From positions 1 through 62,861 of the forward strand of contig JAFQLQ010000035.1 of NCBI GenBank assembly GCA_017414505.1: 62,861 bases of DNA, in the 5' to 3' direction. This DNA comes from Clostridia bacterium. GTDB lineage: Bacteria; Bacillota; Clostridia; UMGS1840; HGM11507. The translations under genes were made by a program, and so were the position numbers. Of the stretch, positions 9,164 to 17,742 are shown piece by piece (within the stretch, counting starts at the first letter, position 1; each line of letters starts with the position of its first letter). Below the pieces are notes generated by a model. That model worked only from the letters and a program-made list of their open reading frames with translations. It was not told the origin of the DNA and made no database searches.

Positions 9164-9322
9164 TTATTCTTCGGAGAACATATCTTTACCTACTCCGCAA
9201 AGAGGGCAGGTAAAATCTTCGGGAATATCCTCGAATTTTGTTCCGGGCTCAATACCAAGCTCGGGTGCTCCTGCTTCTTCGTCATAAGTCCATCCGCAAG
9301 CATCGCAAACGTATTTTTTCAT
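9164..9322 (-). CDS. Rubredoxin
   Basis: A 52-aa protein, short enough to be missed by ORF callers. Two CxxC knuckles bind one iron: '[15 protein letters not shown]' (Cys6, Cys9) and '[13 protein letters not shown]' (Cys39, Cys42). 'Y-D-x-x-x-G' and 'P-x-D-F/x-C-P-x-C-G' are hallmark rubredoxin spacing, and 52 aa is the usual length. A tandem ATG exists at 9325; the second ATG (9322) is 8 nt from GGAGG and gives the typical 'MKKYVCD' N-terminus, so it is preferred. It is a small cytoplasmic electron carrier. It lies just downstream of fprA on the same strand, the classic donor-acceptor pairing: rubredoxin passes electrons to the flavodiiron protein for O2 or NO reduction. Confidence 0.95.
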   Translation of the reverse strand: MKKYVCDACGWTYDEEAGAPELGIEPGTKFEDIPEDFTCPLCGVGKDMFSEE

Positions 9323-9342
9323 CATTTTCACCTCCGGTTATT

Positions 9343-10497
9343 TTAATTACAAAGCTCTTTCGCAAGTGCGTCAAGCTGTTTTTCGCTATCTTCGTTAAGT
9401 GCGGATAAAATTTTTACTTCGTTTTCCGCATAGGAAAGGTTAACGCTTTTTTCAAGCATTCCTTTCATTACCTTAACCGCCATTGGTGTCCAGCTTCCGT
9501 TTTCAATAAACGCAACGGTTCTGTTTTTAAATCCACGCTCGGTAAGGTGATTTATAAATTCACGCATAAATGGGAAAATATCCGCATTGTAAGTGGTAGT
9601 TGCAAGAACGATTTTACTGTATCTGAAAGCATCTTCAACTGCTTCCGCCATATCGCATCTTGCAAGGTCGTTTACGGTAACTTTGGGGCAGCCGTTTGCT
9701 TCAAGCCTTTCTTTTAGCTTAATAACTGCTTTCTTTGTGTTTCCGTAAACTGAGGTGTAGGCTATAACCACGCCCTCTTCCTCGGGCTGATAGCTTGACC
9801 ATGTGTTATATAAATCAAGATAATATCCAAGATTTTCGGTTAATACGGGGCCGTGCAGAGGACAGATAATATTAATATCAAGTCCGGATGCTTTTTTCAG
9901 AAGTGCCTGAACCTGCATACCGTATTTGCCAACTATTCCTATATAATAACGTCTTGCTTCGCAAGCCCAGTCTTCTTTTACATCAAGTGCTCCGAATTTT
10001 CCAAAACCATCTGCAGAAAACAGAACCTTATCGGTACTGTCGTAAGTTACGATAACCTCCGGCCAGTGAACCATAGGAGCAGTTACAAAGGTAAGATTGT
10101 GTTTGCCGAGAGAAAGTGTATCACCCTCACCAACAACAACCTGTTTGTCTGAAAAATCTGTTCCGAAGAAATTTTTCATCATTTCAAAGGATTTTTTTGA
10201 AGAAACAATTTTTGCTTCGGGGTAAGCTTCAACAAAGCTTATAATGTTTGCAGAATGGTCGGGTTCCATATGCTGAACTACAAGATAATCGGGGTTTCTG
10301 CCGTCAAGAGCAGTTTTGATATTGGAAAGCCATTCGTCTTTAAAATTGGCATCAACGGAATCCATAATTGCGATTTTTTCATCAATAATTGCGTAGGAAT
10401 TATAAGCAATTCCGTTGGGAACGATGTACTGACCTTCAAATAAATCAATATTGCGGTCATTTACACCTATATATTTAATATCGCTTGTTATTGTCAT
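9343..10497 (-). CDS. fprA: FprA-family A-type flavoprotein (flavodiiron protein)
   Basis: A 384-aa soluble flavodiiron protein. Residues 1-245 form the metallo-beta-lactamase-like diiron domain: 'HMEPDHSAN' near residues 75-83 supplies the H-x-E-x-D-H ligands, further ligands come from 'VHWPEV', 'FSADGFGKFG' and 'CPLHGPV'. Residues about 250-384 are a flavodoxin domain with the FMN loop 'YTSVYGNTKKA'. The family reduces O2 to water or NO to N2O and protects anaerobes from oxidative or nitrosative stress. The frame extends to GTG at 10506, but that GTG lies within the Shine-Dalgarno GAGGTG; the ATG at 10497 has correct spacing. Rubredoxin follows on the same strand. Promoter at 10517-10545. 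Confidence 0.92.
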   Translation of the reverse strand: MTITSDIKYIGVNDRNIDLFEGQYIVPNGIAYNSYAIIDEKIAIMDSVDANFKDEWLSNIKTALDGRNPDYLVVQHMEPDHSANIISFVEAYPEAKIVSSKKSFEMMKNFFGTDFSDKQVVVGEGDTLSLGKHNLTFVTAPMVHWPEVIVTYDSTDKVLFSADGFGKFGALDVKEDWACEARRYYIGIVGKYGMQVQALLKKASGLDINIICPLHGPVLTENLGYYLDLYNTWSSYQPEEEGVVIAYTSVYGNTKKAVIKLKERLEANGCPKVTVNDLARCDMAEAVEDAFRYSKIVLATTTYNADIFPFMREFINHLTERGFKNRTVAFIENGSWTPMAVKVMKGMLEKSVNLSYAENEVKILSALNEDSEKQLDALAKELCN

Positions 10498-10516
10498 TAA
10501 ATTCACCTCGGAAATT

Positions 10517-10545
10517 ATTATACCACTATTTTAAAAAAACTTCAA
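10517..10545 (-). promoter_or_regulatory. Promoter of fprA-rubredoxin
   Basis: On the minus strand TTGAAG (10545-10540), 17-bp spacer, TATAAT (10522-10517), about 20 bp upstream of the fprA ATG. Divergent from the B12 operon promoter. Confidence 0.75.
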
Positions 10546-10573
10546 TACAGATGAAAAAAATTTTAAAAAAAGT

Positions 10574-10602
10574 TTGCTTTTTTAAAAAAAATATGTTATA
10601 CT
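10574..10602 (+). promoter_or_regulatory. Promoter of the cobalamin-riboswitch operon
   Basis: TTGCTT (10574-10579), 17-bp spacer, TATACT (10597-10602), about 30 bp upstream of the riboswitch. Confidence 0.65.
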
Positions 10603-10632
10603 TATCACAAACTAAAAAAAATTCACACAGAG

Positions 10633-10862
10633 TGTCGGTTGTATCGGATGGGTACAATCGGTGGAAAGGGAATGGGGTGAGAACCCCCAACGGTATACTG
10701 TCGCTGTATGCTCCGAATGTTTTTATGCTCGTCGGTGAAAGCCGGTCATTGGGAAACTGAGAAGGCAGAACATAAAAATGATAGGCGATAAGCCTTATAT
10801 GGTGCGAGTCAGAAGACCTGCTTTGATGTTGTTCCGTAAGTGCTGTGCACAGGAACGGCTTT
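10633..10862 (+). promoter_or_regulatory. Cobalamin (B12) riboswitch
   Basis: The conserved core of the B12 element is recognisable: AAAGGGAATGGGGTGAGAAC (near 10665-10684), the ACTGTCGC segment, GTCGGTGAAAGCCGG, GGGAAACTGAGAAGGC, and the most conserved box GAGTCAGAAGACCTGC at 10806-10821. The following arm GTTCC...GGAAC (10831-10856) could form the P13 hairpin of the kissing-loop type. It lies in the leader of the surface-protein/ECF operon and is followed by a strong intrinsic terminator (10904-10942), so cobalamin binding should lower expression by premature termination. The exact 5' boundary is approximate. An open frame on the opposite strand here is a shadow. Confidence 0.93.
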
Positions 10863-10903
10863 TTTGCCGATTTTCGGCAAATTGTGATAATCACAGGAAA
10901 CAC

Positions 10904-10942
10904 AGCTGTGGTAATTTTTAAAAAAATTACCGCGGCTTTTTT
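10904..10942 (+). terminator. Riboswitch expression-platform terminator
   Basis: A 16-bp stem (AGCTGTGGTAATTTTT at 10904-10919 with AAAAATTACCGCGGCT at 10922-10937, two G-U pairs) followed by T6. It sits between the riboswitch and the first start codon. CACAGCTGTG (10901-10910) in its 5' arm is self-complementary and could take part in an antiterminator. Confidence 0.85.
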
Positions 10943-11014
10943 ATTTGCCCGGTAAATGGTAAGGAGGGCAGTTTTTATTTTATCATTTTAAAACAAATAA
11001 AAGGAGTGTTTTTT

Positions 11015-14014
11015 GTGAATTTAAGAAAGATTTTACCAATTGTTTTATGCTTTATTTTAATTACGGCATTTGTGCCGTTTAGTGTTTTTGCAAATGATAG
11101 CATAAACAGCATTACAATTAATTTTGCGGCTTACAATACGGATTCGGGTACATTTATGTATTCGCCGAAAGAGCTTACGGTAGTAAATGGAACTGCCGCA
11201 GGTGAGGGGCTTTATAATGTCGGTCCGGACCATACCGTTGGCGGTGCAGACCACGGAGTTGAAGAAGGTGAAATTACCGTTCTTGATGCTCTTGTTGCGG
11301 CTCATCTTGAAAAGGACGGAGATATTTCCGGAATTAACGGAACAGAAAGCTATGTTATGGGAATTTTCGGGGAATACGCTGCCTACGGAGTTGGTTTTAC
11401 TGTTAACGGACATATCGCAATGGGCGAGGTTTCGGATAGCTATGCCATCAACGAATATGTTCTGCAAGATGGTGATACGGTGCTTTTCTTTGCATATTCC
11501 GAAGCCGGAATGATGGGCGAATACAATTCCTATTTTGATAGGCAGAAGCTTAAGGTTAACGAAAACGAAGAATTTTCACTCAATATTATGGGTTATCAGG
11601 CTCTTGAGCTTTTATGGTCAAATCCCGGTGATCCAACCGAAGAATATTCCACCTTGCAGGCGGTTTCGGATGCTTCGGTTTGCATTGTAAATACCGAAAC
11701 GGGCGAGCTTTCAGAAACCGGTGCAACCACAGATTCAAATGGTGATTTTACATATTCCTTTGATACAGCCGGAAGCTATATTTTATCTGCAAAAGGAACC
11801 TGTGCGGGAGCACCCATAATTGCTCCGTTGTGCTTTGTGACAGTAAAAACTGAAGAAAAAAATTATGATGTGACAGTAAGTGCCGCACCGGGCGATAATG
11901 TAAATGTTAAATTTTACCAATTTGACGGTTATGACGATAACGGTTATGATATTATTGGCGATGAGATAACAGCAGTTGACAAAGGTGTTGAAAACGGTTA
12001 TCATATATATAATATGAAGCTCCCCGAGGGCAGAGTAAGTTACCGTGCAACCGATGCTTCGGGAAACAGTCTCGGAGGTATGACTTTTGCGGTTTCTGCC
12101 GATAGCGAAAATTTGGTTGTGTTAAGACGTGCCAATATTTATACCTCCACCAAAATTGACGGCGCTTATGCAAATAATGAACAGTATATCACAACTGTTG
12201 CCGACAGTGACGACAGATTTGCAACAGCAGGTGATGCATATGTTGATACAAGAACAAAATATCCCTACCTGTTACCTGCTTACGGAAATAATGAGCTTTA
12301 TACAATAAGCGTAATTCCTGCCCGGGAATATCAGAATACCATATATAATCTTGGAATGAATATAGTGGCGAATTACACCGTACCGGACGGTACAACAGAG
12401 CTCAGCAAGGCTATTGCGCTATCTACAATGATTAATTCGGTTATAACAGCACCCTCTGAGGCAAGCGTTAAGGTTTTCAGACAGCTTAAATATTTTAAAA
12501 CAACAGAAATTGAATATTCTTCCTGCGAAGTTTCAGGTGATATTGCAACATACACCTATCGTTTGCCAAAAAGCAACGGAAGCCATACATACAGGGTATC
12601 TATGGATGGAAAAATTACAAAAGCAGGATATATCAATCTTTCTTCGGAGGATAAAGCAAAAATTGATATAACATTTGCAGAAAATGAAAACCCAAAAATA
12701 AGACCTGAATACGATCTTACAACTACAATCGGAAGAAGGCTTGAGGACAGCATTCTTCTTAATATCAACGAGCATAATTATCTGCGTATGAACGTTGGGG
12801 ATGATTTCAAAGCAAGAGCATACCGTGCCTGGGAAATAATAAACGGCGATACCTCCAATGTGATGATAGAACCCGATTTTGAATATAAAATTGTAAGCGG
12901 AGACAGTGTAACACTTGCTAAGAACGGGCAGAACGCAACACTAAGTGCCGTAAAAGAAGGAATAAGCATAATTGAAGTTACCTACAACGCAATTGAAATA
13001 GGCGGAAATACAAAATATACCGGTCTTTACGGAGCAATTGATCCTGCAAGAACGGGAATGTTTATTGTTAACGTAGGTGGAAATACCGACAGTAAAATTA
13101 CTCTTCCCGATTGGGATTCAGAATTTGACACGGTATATTTTACAGAGGATATGGGTGAATACAATTTTGCACCTGTAAGCGACGGTGAAATTACCGTAAC
13201 CTGCAACGGAGCAGAGATTTTTAAAAATGCTGACGGAACTTTCACTTTGCCTATTTCAAACGGTAACAATATTGTTTGTGCCACTTCGGGCGAAACGGAA
13301 GAATACATAATTATAAAAGGTAAAAAGGTAACTGTTTCAATTGAAAACGCAACCTCTCCCAATGAACCGATAAAGCAGGGCGATAAGGTTAACATAAGCT
13401 TTAAAGGCTTACATATGCCTGTTCCGAAATTTTCAGGATACTATAACCCCGGTTATCTTGGTACTGCAAAGCTTAAATATACCGATAAAAACGGAAATGA
13501 AATTTCGGGCAGCGGAGCACAGTACGATTTTATAAATAATCACACAATTTCTTTTAATGTTTATGAAGCAGGAACATTTACTCTTTCGGGAGGAAAGGCA
13601 ACATTAAATGTTACGGGTGTAGTTCCGGGTGAGCACAGAAAAATTACCGAGGCAGGCAAAAAAGCTAACTTTTCTGCAAGCACTGGAAGCTATGAATATT
13701 CCATACTTCCCGATATATCCTTTGAAGTTCTGAAAAACGAAAATCCTGAGTATTCCGGGCAGAGTGTATCCTGTGAGGGAAATAAAATAACAGCTTCCTT
13801 TATAAGTACGGCTGATGTGACTTTGGATTTTATACTCGCGGCATACAGCGGTGATGAGTTAAAAGCTCTTGTTTTGCAGAGTAAAAGCATATCGGCAGGA
13901 GAAAATTCAGAAGAACTTGATTTTTCGGAGTTAAACAGTTATGACGATATAAGACTGTATGTATGGGATGAAAATATGACGCCTGTTTTTGATGAAATAA
14001 ATGTAGGAGAATAA
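11015..14014 (+). CDS. Secreted DUF4430-containing multidomain surface protein
   Basis: A 999-aa secreted protein, first gene of the B12-riboswitch operon. Residues 1-27 are a signal peptide. Residues about 30-165 resemble DUF4430, the transcobalamin C-terminal-like beta domain: 'TVLDALVAAH', then 'GVGFTVNGHIAMG' and 'YVLQDGDTVLFFAYSE', with the W/F-x-x-VNG and L-x-x-GD hallmarks. A carboxypeptidase-regulatory-like beta sandwich follows (about 205-275), then several Ig-like stretches, including a BIG2-like one near 620-690. The last 95 residues form a beta-rich tail ('LAAYSGDELKAL...LYVWDENMTP') shared with other secreted proteins here. The frame starts at 11006, but that GTG is inside the AAGGAG site; GTG at 11015 is 8 nt from it. 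No SLH or sortase anchor is seen. A corrinoid-binding role is inferred from domain and riboswitch. Confidence 0.8.
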   Translation: MNLRKILPIVLCFILITAFVPFSVFANDSINSITINFAAYNTDSGTFMYSPKELTVVNGTAAGEGLYNVGPDHTVGGADHGVEEGEITVLDALVAAHLEKDGDISGINGTESYVMGIFGEYAAYGVGFTVNGHIAMGEVSDSYAINEYVLQDGDTVLFFAYSEAGMMGEYNSYFDRQKLKVNENEEFSLNIMGYQALELLWSNPGDPTEEYSTLQAVSDASVCIVNTETGELSETGATTDSNGDFTYSFDTAGSYILSAKGTCAGAPIIAPLCFVTVKTEEKNYDVTVSAAPGDNVNVKFYQFDGYDDNGYDIIGDEITAVDKGVENGYHIYNMKLPEGRVSYRATDASGNSLGGMTFAVSADSENLVVLRRANIYTSTKIDGAYANNEQYITTVADSDDRFATAGDAYVDTRTKYPYLLPAYGNNELYTISVIPAREYQNTIYNLGMNIVANYTVPDGTTELSKAIALSTMINSVITAPSEASVKVFRQLKYFKTTEIEYSSCEVSGDIATYTYRLPKSNGSHTYRVSMDGKITKAGYINLSSEDKAKIDITFAENENPKIRPEYDLTTTIGRRLEDSILLNINEHNYLRMNVGDDFKARAYRAWEIINGDTSNVMIEPDFEYKIVSGDSVTLAKNGQNATLSAVKEGISIIEVTYNAIEIGGNTKYTGLYGAIDPARTGMFIVNVGGNTDSKITLPDWDSEFDTVYFTEDMGEYNFAPVSDGEITVTCNGAEIFKNADGTFTLPISNGNNIVCATSGETEEYIIIKGKKVTVSIENATSPNEPIKQGDKVNISFKGLHMPVPKFSGYYNPGYLGTAKLKYTDKNGNEISGSGAQYDFINNHTISFNVYEAGTFTLSGGKATLNVTGVVPGEHRKITEAGKKANFSASTGSYEYSILPDISFEVLKNENPEYSGQSVSCEGNKITASFISTADVTLDFILAAYSGDELKALVLQSKSISAGENSEELDFSELNSYDDIRLYVWDENMTPVFDEINVGE

Positions 14015-14017
14015 AAA

Positions 14018-15229
14018 ATGAAAAAGATATTAAGTATTTTTCTTGTGTTTTTAATGCTTGCATTTAATGTTTATGCAGAGAATGATTATATTACAAGAGG
14101 AGAATTTGCGGTAGAATTAAATGCGGTTTGTAAATTTGAAACCGAGGCGGAAAATATTTTTTCCGACCTTAAGGATAAGCCTTACAAAAAGGATATTCTG
14201 TGCCTTAATCACGAAAAAATTATGAACGGATACGAAAACAAAATCCGTCCCGATGATTTTATAAGCCGTGAAGAAGCGGCAGTAATGCTTGTGAAGGCTT
14301 TAAAGCTTGAAACTAACAATTTTTTCAATGTGAAATTTGAGGATGAAAATTCCGTCAGTGGCTGGGCAGTTCCTTATATGTCGGTACTTGTAAATAAAGG
14401 CTTTTTAAAGGGCTCGGAAAATTTACTTATGCCAAAGCGGAATATCACAAAAGAGGAAACTGTTCTTCTTATAAAAAGATGCTTTAATATTAACGATAAG
14501 CCTGCAGAAAAGGAAGAAAATAACGAAATTTCAGAAGAAACAGAGGAAGAAATTTTTATTGAAGAAATCTTCTATGGCGGTGCTCCGCCCGAGGAGGAAG
14601 AAGCAGAAGAAAAACCTACTGCAACAGTATCAATAGAAGCTTTTACAGTGGGCGGAGGTTACGTTTTGCCTCCTGTTCAGATTGAAATTGAAGAAGATAT
14701 GAACTGTGCGTATATACTTGATGAAATTCTTAACAGTAACGGATTTGAATATATGAACACAGGTTCTCTTGACGGAGATTTTTACTTAAGCTCGGTAAGC
14801 GGAATTGGTAATTTAACTCCAAATATCCCGGAAGTTCTTATAAATTCACTTGCCGATGCAGGATATACGCTAAATCAGCAAATGTATACTGAAGGAGAGC
14901 TTTCCGAATTTGATTTTACACACGGTTCGGGTTGGATGTATAGTGTAAACGGTGAATTCCCAAGCGTCGGTTTTTCGGAATATGTTCTTAACGACGGTGA
15001 TGTAATGCGGGTTCAGTTTACGTTGGCTTACGGTGCGGATATAGGCGGAACAGAAGCAAAAGGTTTTCCCGATATGGCGGATTTTTATGAAATTGTAAAC
15101 CGTGACGAGCTGACTAAAAAAATTGCAGAGCTGGGAATTGAACATTTCAGTGAATATATGGATTTGATAACAAAACCCGATTTAACAGAGGATGAGCTGA
15201 ATTCGATTTTAAAAGGAGCAGAAGTATGA
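14018..15229 (+). CDS. S-layer-anchored DUF4430 (transcobalamin beta-like) protein
   Basis: A 403-aa protein with a signal peptide (1-20), SLH repeats at about 25-160 ('YITRGEFAVEL', 'ISREEAAVMLVKAL', 'NITKEETVLLIKRCF'), an acidic linker ('EEEEAEEKP') and a DUF4430 domain at about 205-345. The domain shows 'GSGWMYSVNGEFPSVGF', then 'YVLNDGDVMRV' and 'YGADIGG', which are the family's core motifs. SLH domains bind pyruvylated cell-wall polymers, so the DUF4430 domain is displayed on the surface. It begins 4 bp after the previous stop, with GGAG in the end of that gene, and its stop overlaps the next ATG by 4 bp. This tight coupling supports one functional unit under the B12 riboswitch. Ligand binding is inferred; DUF4430 occurs in proteins of other contexts. 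Confidence 0.85.
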   Translation: MKKILSIFLVFLMLAFNVYAENDYITRGEFAVELNAVCKFETEAENIFSDLKDKPYKKDILCLNHEKIMNGYENKIRPDDFISREEAAVMLVKALKLETNNFFNVKFEDENSVSGWAVPYMSVLVNKGFLKGSENLLMPKRNITKEETVLLIKRCFNINDKPAEKEENNEISEETEEEIFIEEIFYGGAPPEEEEAEEKPTATVSIEAFTVGGGYVLPPVQIEIEEDMNCAYILDEILNSNGFEYMNTGSLDGDFYLSSVSGIGNLTPNIPEVLINSLADAGYTLNQQMYTEGELSEFDFTHGSGWMYSVNGEFPSVGFSEYVLNDGDVMRVQFTLAYGADIGGTEAKGFPDMADFYEIVNRDELTKKIAELGIEHFSEYMDLITKPDLTEDELNSILKGAEV

Positions 15230-16794
15230 GATTTTTGTGTATCATTTTAACAGTTCTGTTAAGCTTTTGCAGTTCTTCATTTGCGGCAGAAAAAATAAAC
15301 ATTGAAGCTACGCTTAGTGATACTGCAAAATATGTATACGAAACAGTAAAAAATCCTGAGGTTGGCTCTGTTGGCGGCGAATGGGCGATTTTAGGGCTTG
15401 CAAGAAGCGGATATGATGTTCCCGGGGAATATTACAGAGATTATTATGAAAATGTTAAGAAATATGTAATTTCCGTAAACGGCAATCTGCATAATAAAAA
15501 ATATACCGAATATTCAAGACTTCTTGTGGCGCTTACCGCTATCGGAAAAAATCCTTCCGATGTTGCAGGCTATAATTTGATGAAACCTCTTGGTGACTAT
15601 GAAAAAACTGTGTGGCAGGGAATTAACGGCCCCGTATGGGCGTTGATTGCTCTTGATTGCGGTAATTACGAAATGCCTGTAAACGAAAATGCGTCAGTTC
15701 AGGCTACGAGAGAAATGTATATAAATAAAATACTTGAAAGTCAGACTTCGGACGGAGGATGGGCGCTTACGGGGGATATTGCCGATGTTGATGTTACGGG
15801 AATGGCTTTGCAGGCTTTGTCGAAATACAGAGATAACGAAAATGTGAATAATGCAATTGAAAGAGCACTTATCTGTATGTCACAAAAGCAGAACGAAAAT
15901 GGTGGATTTTCAAGCTGGAGCACCGAAAATTCCGAAAGTTGTGTTCAGATGATTGTTGCACTATCCGAGCTTGGTGTTCCCATTTCGGATGAACGTTTTG
16001 TAAAAAAAGGAAAAACTATTTTTGACAGTCTTTACACATATTACACTCCCGGAAACGGCTTTATGCACGTTAAAGAGGGGAGCGAAACAAATTTAATGGC
16101 AACTGAGCAGGCTCTTTACTGTATGGCGGCACTTGACCGTTTTGCAAAGGGGAAAAACAGTCTTTATTCTATGAGCGATGCAATTACGGTGGCTGAAAAG
16201 GAGGCTGTTTCTGAAAAAACAGAAGAAGTGTATCCCATAAAAACGTTTTCGGATATAGCGGAGCATAAAAACAAAACGGCAATAGAGTCCCTTGCATCAA
16301 GAGGCATAATTAACGGAAAAAGCGAAAAAATGTTTGAACCTGATGCCACTATGACAAGGGCAGAATTTGCAACTATTGTTGTAAATGCACTCAATTTGCC
16401 TGGAAATTCGGAAAAGAAATTTTCTGATGTAAATTCATCAGACTGGTTTTTCAGTTATGTAAATACTGCGTATGCTTTCGGAATAGTAAACGGAATTTCT
16501 GAAACCGAATTTAACCCGAACGGTACAATTACACGCGAAGAAGCGGCTGTTATGCTTACAAGAGCAGTTGCTTACGGCGGAGTTGATACAGAGATTGATG
16601 TATTTGAGGCACGAAACATTCTTGCACAGTTTTTTGATTACGTAAAAGCTTCCGACTGGGCGATAAGTTCCCTGGCTTTTTCGGTCAGAGAGGGAATTGT
16701 TTCGGACGAAGTTATGGAAATTAAGCCAAAGGAAGCCGTAAAACGTGGGGAAATAGCTCAGATGATTTATAATATGCTGGAGATAGAAAAATGA
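15226..16794 (+). CDS. Transcobalamin alpha-like alpha/alpha-barrel protein with SLH anchor
   Basis: A 522-aa secreted protein. Signal peptide at 1-20. Residues about 25-315 form an alpha/alpha barrel of the terpenoid cyclase/prenyltransferase-repeat fold, with repeats such as 'GGEWAILGLARSGYDV', 'PVWALIALDCGNYEM', 'TSDGGWALTGD', 'DVTGMALQALSKY' and 'NENGGFSSW'. The same fold forms the N-terminal cobalamin-binding domain of transcobalamin and intrinsic factor. Residues about 340-520 are three SLH repeats ('MTRAEFATIVVNAL', 'ITREEAAVMLTRAV', 'VKRGEIAQMIYNML'). It lacks the QxxDGSW-type catalytic repeats and the DxDD motif of true cyclases. Its ATG overlaps the previous stop, and its stop overlaps the next ATG (both 4 bp). 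It is closely related to the first half of the product of 25018-26409, which supports a shared ligand. Confidence 0.85.
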   Translation: MRFLCIILTVLLSFCSSSFAAEKINIEATLSDTAKYVYETVKNPEVGSVGGEWAILGLARSGYDVPGEYYRDYYENVKKYVISVNGNLHNKKYTEYSRLLVALTAIGKNPSDVAGYNLMKPLGDYEKTVWQGINGPVWALIALDCGNYEMPVNENASVQATREMYINKILESQTSDGGWALTGDIADVDVTGMALQALSKYRDNENVNNAIERALICMSQKQNENGGFSSWSTENSESCVQMIVALSELGVPISDERFVKKGKTIFDSLYTYYTPGNGFMHVKEGSETNLMATEQALYCMAALDRFAKGKNSLYSMSDAITVAEKEAVSEKTEEVYPIKTFSDIAEHKNKTAIESLASRGIINGKSEKMFEPDATMTRAEFATIVVNALNLPGNSEKKFSDVNSSDWFFSYVNTAYAFGIVNGISETEFNPNGTITREEAAVMLTRAVAYGGVDTEIDVFEARNILAQFFDYVKASDWAISSLAFSVREGIVSDEVMEIKPKEAVKRGEIAQMIYNMLEIEK

Positions 16795-17741
16795 AAAAAC
16801 ACAAAAAGAAAATAATATGGGCAGTTTCTGTTATTCTGCTTTTGGTATTTGTTTACTGGTGGGGCGGAAGTTCACCGGGTTTAAGAGGATGGAATCCCGA
16901 AGAGCCGGAACAAAAAACAGTGGAAACCATTGTAAAAAAAGAGGTAACTTCAAAAGCTGAAGTTGTTAAACCTCCGGAAGAAAAAACAAAAATTCCGGAA
17001 GAAGTACCGGAAAAAACCGAAGAAGTACCCGAAACTCCGGAAGAAATTGTTTATGAAGAACCGGCAGAAGAACCGCAGGAAGATACTGTTTGCAACGAGC
17101 CTGAACCGGTTTTGCCGGAATATGTTGAGGAAATTCCTTCAGAGGTTACACCTCCGCCCGAAACGGTTGAACCATCTAAAGCGGAAGAAGATACTCTTTC
17201 CTATTATCAGAACCGAGGTATGGAAATTGACGAAAAAACGGGAATGGATATTTATAACACAACTGCCGTTCCCGAGGGAAAACCCATTCCCATCGAACCG
17301 CAGAATGCAGTTATTTCGGACAGGGAGCTTACCTGCACCCTGTCGGTAAGATGCGATACGGTATTTAACAATATGTCGTGGCTTAATCCCGAAAAGGTGG
17401 AGCTTCTTCCTGAAAACGGTGTAATTTTTGCGGAGCAGACGGTTACATTTTATGAGGGGGAAAGTGTTTTTAATCTTCTTGTAAGAGAAATGAAAAGGAA
17501 TAAAATCCATCTTGAATTTGAAAACACTCCTGTTTACAACAGTGCTTATATAGAGGGAATAAACAATCTTTATGAGTTCGACTGCGGAGAGCTTTCGGGA
17601 TGGATGTATCGTGTTAACGGATGGTTTCCCAATTATGGCTGTTCACGCTATCAGTTAAAAGAGGGCGACTGTGTGGAATGGATTTTTACCTGTAATTTAG
17701 GCAGAGATGTGGGCGGTTTTAAAGCCGCCTCAGGAGAATAA
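16791..17741 (+). CDS. Membrane-tethered DUF4430 (transcobalamin beta-like) protein
   Basis: A 316-aa protein with one N-terminal membrane helix (about 8-26, after a Lys-rich start) and no clear signal-peptidase site, so it is probably tethered to the membrane. Residues about 35-150 are a Pro/Glu/Val-rich spacer like those of TonB or wall-spanning proteins ('EEVPEKTEEVPETPEE'). Residues about 185-310 are a DUF4430 domain with 'LSGWMYRVNGWFPNYG', 'YQLKEGDCVEW' and 'LGRDVGG'. The segment 'YIEGINNLYEFDCGELSGW' is almost the same in the 25018-26409 product. A spacer long enough to reach through the wall, with the beta domain at its tip, would suit hand-off from S-layer proteins to the membrane transporter encoded next. 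That model is an inference. Confidence 0.85.
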   Translation: MKKHKKKIIWAVSVILLLVFVYWWGGSSPGLRGWNPEEPEQKTVETIVKKEVTSKAEVVKPPEEKTKIPEEVPEKTEEVPETPEEIVYEEPAEEPQEDTVCNEPEPVLPEYVEEIPSEVTPPPETVEPSKAEEDTLSYYQNRGMEIDEKTGMDIYNTTAVPEGKPIPIEPQNAVISDRELTCTLSVRCDTVFNNMSWLNPEKVELLPENGVIFAEQTVTFYEGESVFNLLVREMKRNKIHLEFENTPVYNSAYIEGINNLYEFDCGELSGWMYRVNGWFPNYGCSRYQLKEGDCVEWIFTCNLGRDVGGFKAASGE

Positions 17742-17742
17742 T

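Noticed and set aside
10526..10903. A 125-aa minus-strand frame between fprA and the DUF4430 gene
   Set aside because: It lies on the antisense strand of the cobalamin riboswitch and has no start signal.
15226..16794. Squalene-hopene cyclase or true prenyltransferase
   Set aside because: It has a signal peptide and SLH anchor, lacks the DxDD catalytic motif and QW repeats, and is in a B12-riboswitch operon.
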